Shown one piece after another: positions 25,672 through 32,202 of a DNA stretch of 52,569 nt. Below the pieces are notes generated by a model, which worked only from the letters and a program-made list of their open reading frames with translations, searched no databases and had not been told where the DNA came from. The DNA is from Candidatus Iainarchaeum sp. (GTDB lineage: Archaea > Iainarchaeota > Iainarchaeia > Iainarchaeales > JAAZKV01). The stretch's first letter is position 1. Every line of letters begins with the position of its first letter. The position numbers and the translations under genes were made by a program. The stretch lies in the NCBI GenBank assembly GCA_012799645.1, contig JAAZKV010000018.1, positions 105,519 through 158,087 on the forward strand, written 5' to 3'.

Positions 25672-26253
25672 ATGAGTGTTAGGGGTTATTTTATTCAATA
25701 CCGATTTATTTTGCCTGATTCAATTAAACACTCTTCTTACACTTATCAAAAGCTTTTCAGGGCAATTTATGGGTACACCCAAGCGGTTCATAAAGGATCA
25801 GGAAAAAATTACCAATACCACCGCCAAGGTATTCTTTCAAATTATCCCTTTATTCGTCCAGGAAAAAATTGTGTAATAATTCCCTCCGTTGCATTCCAAC
25901 CTTTACAAGAATTTTTCAAAACCGGTCACAACCCCACTCACAATTGGGAAACCAAAGGGGAATGGAAATGCACTTATTTTTTGAATGAAAAGGATCTCAC
26001 CGAAGCGGAAGTGATTAAATCATTAAATAATTTAATTTCAAGAAAGTTTATTGAAGGAGTAGAGGGCCTTGCTTTGCTTCAAAATGAAATGAAAAGAGCA
26101 TTATCAACACAATTGGATCAAAATTATGTTACAAGATTGGTTAATGAAGCTCAAAAAATAGTTGATTTAGAATGGTTCAAACAAGTATATTCCCAATCAC
26201 CAGAACTTAATGATTTTTACGAAAATTACAAAAAATTGAAAGGAATACAATAA
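25672..26253 (+). CDS. Conserved-looking hypothetical protein (193 aa)
   Basis: The protein begins MSVRGYFIQYRFILPDSI and is rich in aromatic and basic residues in the first half (YTYQKLFRAIYGYTQ, GKNYQYHRQGILSNYPFIRPGKN), while the second half is helical. It has no signal peptide, membrane segment or nucleotide-binding motif. The arrangement of basic and aromatic residues hints at nucleic-acid binding, but the family is not recognised. ATG 25672 is chosen because a MSVxGYF start looks natural; ATG 25657 is in frame. Upstream is a very strong A/T promoter region. Confidence 0.6.
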   Translation: MSVRGYFIQYRFILPDSIKHSSYTYQKLFRAIYGYTQAVHKGSGKNYQYHRQGILSNYPFIRPGKNCVIIPSVAFQPLQEFFKTGHNPTHNWETKGEWKCTYFLNEKDLTEAEVIKSLNNLISRKFIEGVEGLALLQNEMKRALSTQLDQNYVTRLVNEAQKIVDLEWFKQVYSQSPELNDFYENYKKLKGIQ

Positions 26254-26400
26254 ATTTAACCCACTAAATCCTACTTAAATTGCGCTTTTAATGCAATATT
26301 TTGTATTTTTACAAAATCCTAAATGATACAAAATAGTGTCCAAGAAATTGAGTTATTGTTGCGGTGTTGTTCATTTTCAGGATTGCTTTAAATAGTTTTT

Positions 26401-26829
26401 TTATTGATTTACGGCTTGTTTTAGCTCTATTTCTTGAGTTTCTTCCTCTTCTTCCTCTATTTTGATTAATAAGTCTTTTTTGCGCCATTTTCTCTTTCCT
26501 CCCACATTGGTGCTTTCAATTAAACCTATGTCTACAAGAGTTTTTAGATAGGGGTAAAGACTTCGTTCATTTTTGTAATCTATTTGAAATAACTCAAAAA
26601 TTCTTCTTCTTATTTCATCCATTGTCACCCATTCATCAAACCTTATTACGCTGGATAGGTGGGATGCTTGTGTGTTATCATTAAATTTTAATATGTCCCA
26701 AACTGATTTTATGCTCACTTTTTTGGGTTTTGAAGTTTCTTGTGTATATATTGGCTCTTTTGGTTTATTTTCAATTTTTTCTATTTTTTTGCCAAATATT
26801 TTTTTAAAAAAATCTATTATTTTCATCAT
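26401..26829 (-). CDS. Winged-helix regulator with operator array upstream
   Basis: The 142-residue protein has a basic amphipathic N-terminus (KIIDFFKKIFGKKIEKIE), a linker, a winged-helix domain (WVTMDEIRRRIFELFQID ... LYPYLKTLVDIGLIE, then the wing STNVGGKRKWRKKDLL) and a Glu-rich tail. It resembles archaeal ArsR/PadR-like DNA-binding proteins. TATA box GGTTTATAAG (26850-26860) predicts a leaderless mRNA at ATG 26829, and a perfect GTAATTAC palindrome sits between TATA and start. Four more lie further upstream, so autorepression is very likely. The start could also be the second ATG (26826). Confidence 0.75.
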   Translation of the reverse strand: MMKIIDFFKKIFGKKIEKIENKPKEPIYTQETSKPKKVSIKSVWDILKFNDNTQASHLSSVIRFDEWVTMDEIRRRIFELFQIDYKNERSLYPYLKTLVDIGLIESTNVGGKRKWRKKDLLIKIEEEEEETQEIELKQAVNQ

Positions 26830-26842
26830 TAATATAATGATG

Positions 26843-26942
26843 GTAATTACTTATAAACCTTACTGTAATGATGTGTATTTATTGTAATTACGCTTGTGAA
26901 TGCACGTAATTACTCATTATGAATGTAATTACTCGTAATTAC
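26843..26942. promoter_or_regulatory. Five GTAATTAC palindromic operators
   Basis: The 8-bp perfect palindrome GTAATTAC occurs at 26843-26850, 26884-26891, 26906-26913, 26925-26932 and 26935-26942, within 100 bp. The first lies between the TATA box and the start of the winged-helix gene. Spacings are 41, 22, 19 and 10 bp, the last three near whole or double helical turns. A further near-match (GTAATGAT) starts at 26865. Confidence 0.75.
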
Positions 26943-27259
26943 CAAAAAATGTTGATTTTTGTGTTTTAGATAGTTGTTTTTGATATTTTCTCAATGTGTG
27001 TCATAAATTTATTCAAAGTGATGGTTCAATTTTGGTTTAATTGTGGGGGGGGGCAAATATTCACAATTATAGTTGTAATGTGATGGTTGATTTTTGACAA
27101 TATTTTTCATTTTATTTGGTCGTGTATTTATTTGGTGATTTGGAAGTGTTCTTTTTTTCGAGATTTTTTTTCCCTCTTTATTTTTGTTGGTTTGTAACTT
27201 CAAAAAACAATTCTTATTTTTAAGTCATTTGACGAATTTTTTTAAAACAATTAGTGGAA
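26943..27259. other. Intergenic with G9 tract inside an inverted repeat
   Basis: Past the operator array no convincing gene is seen; the minus frame 27009-27203 is Lys/Asn-rich and motif-free. The notable element is a run of nine G (27045-27053) in the spacer of an inverted repeat TAATTGTG/CACAATTA (27038-27045, 27062-27069). Confidence 0.45.
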
Positions 27260-27334
27260 TAGCGGGGAGTGGATTTGAACCACCGACCTTCGGGTTATGA
27301 GCCCGACGGGCACTCCAGGCTGCCCTACCCCGCT
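27260..27334 (-). tRNA. Initiator tRNA-Met (CAT)
   Basis: The 75-nt cloverleaf has acceptor AGCGGGG/CCCCGCT with discriminator A, D-arm GGGC/GCCC, anticodon arm TCGGG-CTCATAA-CCCGA and T-arm GGTGG-TTCAAAT-CCACT. The A1:U72 cap and the three consecutive G:C pairs at the bottom of the anticodon stem are initiator hallmarks. CCA is not encoded and no intron is present. Confidence 0.95.
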
Positions 27335-27507
27335 AGGAGTATTTGGCTTAATATTGCCAAATTTGGCTTTTATTAATATTTTGTTCTTTTTTTGCACTTA
27401 TTTTTGATTTTAAAGCAATTTTATTGCTTTTTTTTAAATTTAATGCTTAATTTTTCTTTATTTAATTATCAATCTGTCCACCTATATATGTCCAGCTATT
27501 TGTGTGT

Positions 27508-28041
27508 TTATTGCACTTTTGCAAGTATCTCCATCTCTCCTTTTATTTTTTTTATTTGATTATCTAGTTCTTTTTGCTTTTTTGGATCATTTGCATTACT
27601 CATTTGACTTCCACATGAAGGGCAGGTGAAATTATATTCTGCTGCTACTTCAAATGGCATTCTTTCACTACACTTTGTACAATCAAAATGATTATAATCG
27701 GACTCTAAATTGCGCTTTTTTACTAATTTTTCCACTGTTTCTTTCTCTTTTTCAAGTATTAGGGCCGCGATTCTGTCCTTTTTTATCTCCCATGTGTAAT
27801 TATACCATCCTGTCTTTTGATTTCTGCTCTTTTGATACACTGCTATTCCTCTATAATGTAATCTATTCAATGTTGTCCGTATTTCGGTTACTTTTTTTTT
27901 CATTTTTTTTGCAATTTCTTCATCAGTGAATTGTTTTTTCTTGTTTTCACATATTTTTACTAAAGTTATTGCATCAGGCCCTCCTACAGTGTCAAGGAAG
28001 TCTTTGACCAAAACTAAATCAACTATTGATTTTTTAGCCAT
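27508..28041 (-). CDS. tfe: Transcription factor E, alpha subunit (TFE)
   Basis: The 177-residue protein is archaeal TFE, the counterpart of TFIIE-alpha, which helps RNA polymerase open promoters. It has an N-terminal winged helix (residues 5-85, FTDEEIAKKMKKKVTEIRTTLNRLHYRGIA), a linker helix, and a zinc ribbon with Cys121, Cys124, Cys140 and Cys143 (DCTKC ... TCPSCG). The C-terminal helix (LDNQIKKIKGEMEILAKVQ) is typical. It begins two nt after the aTrm56 stop on the same strand, so the two are co-transcribed. Confidence 0.95.
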   Translation of the reverse strand: MAKKSIVDLVLVKDFLDTVGGPDAITLVKICENKKKQFTDEEIAKKMKKKVTEIRTTLNRLHYRGIAVYQKSRNQKTGWYNYTWEIKKDRIAALILEKEKETVEKLVKKRNLESDYNHFDCTKCSERMPFEVAAEYNFTCPSCGSQMSNANDPKKQKELDNQIKKIKGEMEILAKVQ

Positions 28042-28043
28042 AC

Positions 28044-28700
28044 TTATCTTTTACTCCCTACTCTTTTTAAATTAACTACTTTTTTACCATTTTTTTGCCC
28101 TTTTATACAAATTTTTTTATTTTTGAATTTTTTTTCAAGTTCTTTTCCTTCTTGATATCTATCCAAGAATATTGCGAGTGCCGCGATTTCGCTGTGTGGT
28201 TGATGGGTTATTGCTATGTTGTAATCCACTTTTTCATATACTTCTCTTTCTACTTTTTGTGATCCAATTAATACTGCTATTTTTTGTTCTTTTTTTAATT
28301 TTTTTTCAATCCCAGTAATATTTTCTCCATACATTGTTAGGTGTGCGAGTTTAATTTTTTTTTTCTTTAATTTTTTGAAAACATTTTTCCAATCCTCTTC
28401 GAAACTTACTTTAAATGGTCCTCCCCATCTCTTTGTCACATCATCCACGCTTTTTTTCATTGATTCGTCTTTGTCTCCGCAAATAATTATTTCTTTTGCT
28501 CCAAGTGCTCTTGCAACAAGTGCACAGTGTGATGTTACTCGATAATCTCTAACAGTCCTGTGCCCATATCTAATTACAATAATTTCGCGAATTATTCTCA
28601 CCAGTTTTGTAAAATATTTCTTATAATTAGTCTTTTTAAGAAGTGCTTTTTGGTTTAATTTATTTTTTTTGTTTCTTTTTGTAATTTTTTTCTCTTGCAA
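28044..28700 (-). CDS. tRNA (cytidine-56 2'-O)-methyltransferase aTrm56
   Basis: Archaea-specific SPOUT enzyme that methylates the ribose of C56 in the tRNA T-loop. Family blocks are all visible: YGHRTVRDYRVTSHCALVAR, DVTKRWGGPFKV, HLTMYGENI, IAVLIGSQKVEREVYE and NIAITHQPHSEIAALAIFLDR. The conserved part normally starts at the RxGHR block, yet the frame extends about 40 residues upstream as a Lys-rich segment from TTG 28700. The true start may be internal: GGTGAGAA lies 12 nt before an ATT triplet and TTTTTAAAG (28707) would place the mRNA start near 28682. It heads the operon with tfe. Confidence 0.9.
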   Translation of the reverse strand: MQEKKITKRNKKNKLNQKALLKKTNYKKYFTKLVRIIREIIVIRYGHRTVRDYRVTSHCALVARALGAKEIIICGDKDESMKKSVDDVTKRWGGPFKVSFEEDWKNVFKKLKKKKIKLAHLTMYGENITGIEKKLKKEQKIAVLIGSQKVEREVYEKVDYNIAITHQPHSEIAALAIFLDRYQEGKELEKKFKNKKICIKGQKNGKKVVNLKRVGSKR

Positions 28701-28807
28701 ATCTTTAAAAATGCTTTTGAAGGAATTTATTTTATAATAGTATTAATGTTTTATTTAAGAATTTGAGTAAAACATTCTCTCCTAAAAGTAAGCGTGTTGT
28801 TTCTTTT

Positions 28808-28880
28808 GGGCCCGTAGCTCAGTTGGTAGAGCACTGGACTTTTAATCCAGGTGTCTGGGGTTCAATTCCCCACGGGCTCG
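28808..28880 (+). tRNA. tRNA-Lys (TTT)
   Basis: The 73-nt cloverleaf has acceptor GGGCCCG/CGGGCTC plus discriminator G, D-loop AGTTGGTA, anticodon arm CTGGA-CTTTTAA-TCCAG (TTT) and T-arm TGGGG-TTCAATT-CCCCA. TTTTATTTAAG upstream (about 28750) is a possible promoter. A T-rich tract follows as terminator. Confidence 0.96.
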
Positions 28881-29061
28881 TTTTTTGTTTTTTTTAATTT
28901 TAATTATTTTTTGTTTGTAATAGTTTTTTTATTTTTTTTAATTGTTTTTTTTCATTGCTTTAATGATTTTGTAATTTTTTTCATTTTTTGTTTTTTATTT
29001 TTTTATTAAAAAAACTTACACTTTTAAACTCTCTTTTGGATAATTTTTCTATTTGTTTGAT

Positions 29062-29134
29062 GGGCCCGTAGCTCAGTTGGTAGAGCACCAGACTCTTAAT
29101 CTGGGTGTCTGGGGTTCAATTCCCCACGGGCTCG
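29062..29134 (+). tRNA. tRNA-Lys (CTT)
   Basis: Nearly identical to the upstream tRNA-Lys except in the anticodon arm: CCAGA-CTCTTAA-TCTGG (CTT). It has its own TATA-like CTTTTAAAC at about 29022. The two genes clearly arose by duplication. Confidence 0.96.
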
Positions 29135-29167
29135 TTTTTTGTTTTTTTTTAATTTGTTTTGGGGATG

Positions 29168-29220
29168 CAACACCTTTTGTTAAAGGGGTTGCGGGTTATA
29201 TTCCCACGGGCTCGTTTTTT
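29168..29220 (+). other. tRNA-Lys 3' remnant preceded by a hairpin
   Basis: Positions 29203-29220 (CCCACGGGCTCGTTTTTT) are identical to the 3' end and trailing T-run of the tRNA-Lys genes. Just before is a strong hairpin, CAACACCTTT-TGTT-AAAGGGGTTG (29168-29191, one mismatch). No full cloverleaf can be drawn, so this is a scar, not a gene. Confidence 0.6.
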
Positions 29221-29326
29221 ATGTGGGTTAATTTATTTGTGGTGTGTAAGGTTTGTTTTTTTCAAGTTCGTTTTTTTTATTTTAGAGACTATTAAAAAGC
29301 TTTTCATTGATTTTTATTTGTGTGAT

Positions 29327-29400
29327 GGGACTGTAGCTCAGCCTGGGAGAGCACACGGCTGAAGACCGTGGTGTCGGGGGTTCAAATCTCCCCAGTCCCA
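29327..29400 (+). tRNA. tRNA-Phe (GAA)
   Basis: The 74-nt cloverleaf has acceptor GGGACTG/CAGTCCC plus discriminator A, anticodon arm CACGG-CTGAAGA-CCGTG (GAA) and T-arm GGGGG-TTCAAAT-CTCCC. ATTAAAAAGC at 29291 is a plausible TATA box. No CCA is encoded. Confidence 0.95.
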
Positions 29401-29650
29401 TTAATTTTCTTTTTTTTTATTTTTTCGATTTGCGTTTTTTTTTATTTTTTTTAATTAAATTTGGTTATTAATTATTTTTTCAAAATTATTTTTTTAATTT
29501 TATTTTCATATTAATTATTTTGGATTATTTTTTTTGACAATTTTTTTAATTGTAATTTTGTTTTTTTTATTTTGCATTTTTTTTTAAAAAATTAGTTTTT
29601 TTGTTTCTTAAAATCATTTTTTGTTTAGATTTTTTTTAGAAATAGTGTTT

Positions 29651-29672
29651 GTCCGGAGTATTTACTCCGGAC
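29651..29672 (-). terminator. GC-rich hairpin after the 27-aa gene
   Basis: GTCCGGAG-TATTTA-CTCCGGAC is an 8-bp GC-rich stem (extendable by two A:T pairs) located 13 nt beyond the stop of the small Lys/Ala gene. It stands out in near-pure A/T sequence and may stabilise or end the transcript. Confidence 0.6.
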
Positions 29673-29685
29673 TCACAAAAATTAT

Positions 29686-29769
29686 TTATTTTCTTTTTTT
29701 CTTTGCTGCTTTTTTCTTTACTGTTTTTTTCTTTGCAGGTTTCTTTGCTGCTTTTTTCTTTGCTGCCAT
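29686..29769 (-). CDS. 27-residue Lys/Ala-rich basic peptide
   Basis: The frame encodes MAAKKKAAKKPAKKKTV followed by more Lys/Ala repeats and the end KKKRK. A perfect Shine-Dalgarno (GGAGGTGAA) lies seven nt before the ATG and a GC-rich hairpin follows the stop, so this tiny frame looks like an expressed gene. The sequence is like histone H1 or bacterial HU/Hc1-type tails and shares the KKKRK terminus with the protein at 34616-34915. DNA compaction or RNA binding is likely. Confidence 0.65.
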   Translation of the reverse strand: MAAKKKAAKKPAKKKTVKKKAAKKKRK

Positions 29770-30140
29770 CTTAATTTCACCTCCGAAAAAAAACTTTTTT
29801 TTCTAAATGTATTTTAATTTTTCTCATATTTAAACATTTCTTTTTGATGAAATCATTTTTTTTTATGAGAAATAATTATTTTTTTTAAAAAAATTTATTT
29901 TTTAAATTTTATTTTTTCAAATTTTGTTTTATTATTTGTTTTTTTTTATTTTTGTATTTATTTTTTTTATTTTGGTTTTGTTAATTTTGTTTTTTTTTTA
30001 TTAATAATTTTTATTCAATTTTATTATTATTTTTTTGTTTAAATTTATTTTTTGTTTGGGTTTGTTTTTGTGGTGGAATTAGAATTATTTTTTTAATTAT
30101 TTTTCTTTAAATTGTTTTTTTGTTAGTGTTTGTTTTTTTT
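29770..30140. other. Intergenic 370 bp, T-rich
   Basis: The stretch is nearly all T and A on the plus strand. Apart from the Shine-Dalgarno of the 27-residue gene (29774-29784) and possible TATA-like sequence, I see no gene or repeat structure. Confidence 0.35.
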
Positions 30141-30872
30141 TTAGATGTCATAATCTTCTATTTTTTTTATTACTATTCCGTTTTCTGTTATTTGTAGTGG
30201 GTGCAAGTCTTCTGAGTGTTTTGTTGCTCTCATTTTTCTTATGTGTAGTGTTCTGTTTGATTGGGTTCCTAGCCCCATGTAGTGTAGGATTATTACTCCG
30301 TCAGCAACAAATTCTTCTACTCCATATTTTCCAAATTGTTTTGAATCTTCATTGATTTCTGTTGTCATTACTGTTGTTACTCCTGCTCTTGATAATAAGT
30401 ATACTAATTTTAGTATTGCTTTTCTTATGTCGTGTTCGTTTTGAAAATTTAATCCGAGTGCGGGGATTGAATCTATTACTACTCTTTTTGCTCTTATTTT
30501 TTTTATGGTTTTCATTATTTCTAATAATAATTTGTCTAGATCAAATCCTGTTGCTGGGAGTGTAAATTCTTCGTCGCTCGGTATTCCTATTTTTGAAGTT
30601 GTCCCATCTATTATTTTTATTAGTTCTTGGTCTTCATATTGTCTTAAATTCCATCCAAATCGTAACATATCTTCTCTGATTAGTTCTGGTCTTTCATCAA
30701 GTGTTACGTATATTCCTGCTTCTCCTAGTTTTGCTCCGTTTATTAAAAATTGTGTTGCGAATATTGTTTTTCCTGTTCCTGGTCCTCCGCTGATTAAGAA
30801 ACTTCTTCCTTCTGGTAATCCCCCTTCAATTAGTTCATCAAATCCGGGGATGTTTGTTTTTATTCTGTTCAT
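30141..30872 (-). CDS. KaiC-like RecA-superfamily ATPase (single domain)
   Basis: The 243-residue protein is a single KaiC domain: NIPGFDELIEGGLPEGRSFL, Walker A SGGPGTGKT, catalytic Glu segment YVTLDERPELI, Walker B KRVVIDSIPAL and the C-terminal block GTQSNRTLHIRKMRATKHS. Archaeal stand-alone KaiC-like ATPases associate with signalling and appendage regulation; no partner is encoded next to it, so its role is open. ATG 30872 (MNRIKT) is preferred over 30881. Downstream is a long T-rich gap. Confidence 0.88.
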   Translation of the reverse strand: MNRIKTNIPGFDELIEGGLPEGRSFLISGGPGTGKTIFATQFLINGAKLGEAGIYVTLDERPELIREDMLRFGWNLRQYEDQELIKIIDGTTSKIGIPSDEEFTLPATGFDLDKLLLEIMKTIKKIRAKRVVIDSIPALGLNFQNEHDIRKAILKLVYLLSRAGVTTVMTTEINEDSKQFGKYGVEEFVADGVIILHYMGLGTQSNRTLHIRKMRATKHSEDLHPLQITENGIVIKKIEDYDI

Positions 30873-30984
30873 TTTTATCAATTTTATATTGTTTTTTCTT
30901 GTTTATTAATCTTTTCTTATTATTTTTTTTGTTTGTTTTGTTCAAAAAGGTGTTTGGTTATTTTTTTTGACAATTTTTTTTTAA

Positions 30985-32160
30985 TTATTTTTTATTTTTT
31001 TTAATGAATTTTTTGTATCCTGTCCATACTATTGCGATTATTACTATTAGTATGATTAGGTTTAGGATTAGGTTTGGTTGTTCGTTTGTTTTTTCTTGGT
31101 GTGGTAGTGTTAGTTCTATTGTTTTGGTTTTTGTTTTTGCATCACTATCTTGGTAAGTTATTTTTAGTGTTATTGTTTTTGTTTCTTCGTTTGTTGTTAG
31201 TTTTGTTTTTATTGAGTCAATATCGTTTGGTTCTATGCTTCCAATGAATTGTTTTTCTTTATCTATTGTTCCGTTTCCACTTATTTCTATCATTGTGTAC
31301 TCTGCTTTTCCTTCTCCGCTGTTGAATAATTCTATTGTTATTTCAGTTTGGTTTCCTATTGTTTTTGTTTCTTTTATTGCTGCGTCAAGTTTTACTTCTC
31401 CTGATATTTTGAATCCGATGTATGATGTGTCTGTTATTCTTGTTCCTGATGGGTTTCTGTACGATATTTTTACTGGTAAGGTGTAATTTTTTAGTGTTGC
31501 GTTTCTGTTTACACTAATTTTTAGTGTGGTTGTTTTTGTTTCGCTTGGCATTATTTTTTCAATGTGTGTTGTTGCTGCTCCTAGTGGGGTTATTTCTCTT
31601 TCAATTATTGCTCCTGATGCGGTGATTGTTCTATCTTCTTGTAGTTCTGTTATTATGTCGTATGCTGTGCTTGTTCCAACATTTTGTATAGTAAAAGTTA
31701 TTTCTTTTTCTTCTCCCGGAATTAGTTTTTCTGTTGAGATATTAATTATTTTTAGTGTTGGTTCTTTTCCACTAATTATTATTGGATAGTTGCGTGTTAT
31801 TCCGTTTGGTTGATCTTTTGTGCTGGTTGTTATTGGTATTTCGTAAGTTTTGTTTTCTGCTGATGGATCAATGTATACTATGAATTGTGCTAGTGCTTTT
31901 CCGTATTTTTGTATGTCTCCAATATTTTTTGTATTTTCTTCTTTGATTGTGAATGGGTATTCATTTTTTATTTCAAGAGTCACTTCTTTTTGAATAATAT
32001 TTTCATTATTTTCTAGTTGGATTAATAGGGTGGTTGTTGTTCCTGGGATTGCTGGGCTTGGATTGTAATTTATTTGGGTGATGTCCGGCACTGCTGCGAA
32101 TGCAACTCCCATTAATAGAATTATGGTTAGTAGTATAGTTAGTAGTGTTGTTTTTTTCAT
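30985..32160 (-). CDS. COG1361-like surface protein with C-terminal anchor
   Basis: This 391-residue protein has a signal peptide (LLTILLTIILLMGVAFAAVP), three or so CARDB/Ig-like repeats with the recurring plan PGTTTTLLIQLENNEN, PGEEKEITFTIQNVGTS and IGNQTEITIELFNSGEG, and a transmembrane helix (LILNLIILIVIIAIVWTGY) with a short Lys tail. It is expected in the cell envelope, perhaps as S-layer-associated stalk. AAAGGTGGAG gives a strong ribosome-binding site. The RelA/SpoT homologue ends 42 nt upstream on the same strand, so read-through is possible. Confidence 0.85.
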   Translation of the reverse strand: MKKTTLLTILLTIILLMGVAFAAVPDITQINYNPSPAIPGTTTTLLIQLENNENIIQKEVTLEIKNEYPFTIKEENTKNIGDIQKYGKALAQFIVYIDPSAENKTYEIPITTSTKDQPNGITRNYPIIISGKEPTLKIINISTEKLIPGEEKEITFTIQNVGTSTAYDIITELQEDRTITASGAIIEREITPLGAATTHIEKIMPSETKTTTLKISVNRNATLKNYTLPVKISYRNPSGTRITDTSYIGFKISGEVKLDAAIKETKTIGNQTEITIELFNSGEGKAEYTMIEISGNGTIDKEKQFIGSIEPNDIDSIKTKLTTNEETKTITLKITYQDSDAKTKTKTIELTLPHQEKTNEQPNLILNLIILIVIIAIVWTGYKKFIKKNKK

Positions 32161-32202
32161 TTTTCTCCACCTTTTTTCTATATTTATTTTAGTGTTAAAG
32201 GT

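Noticed and set aside
27009-27203. 64-codon minus-strand frame
   Set aside because: Low-complexity Lys/Asn composition, lies across a G9 tract and inverted repeat, and lacks a ribosome-binding site.
29161-29214. A fourth intact tRNA gene
   Set aside because: Only the 3' end matches tRNA-Lys; no acceptor or anticodon stem can be formed.
29053-29362. Plus-strand frames across the tRNA cluster
   Set aside because: They translate tRNA-Lys and tRNA-Phe sequence and are therefore spurious.
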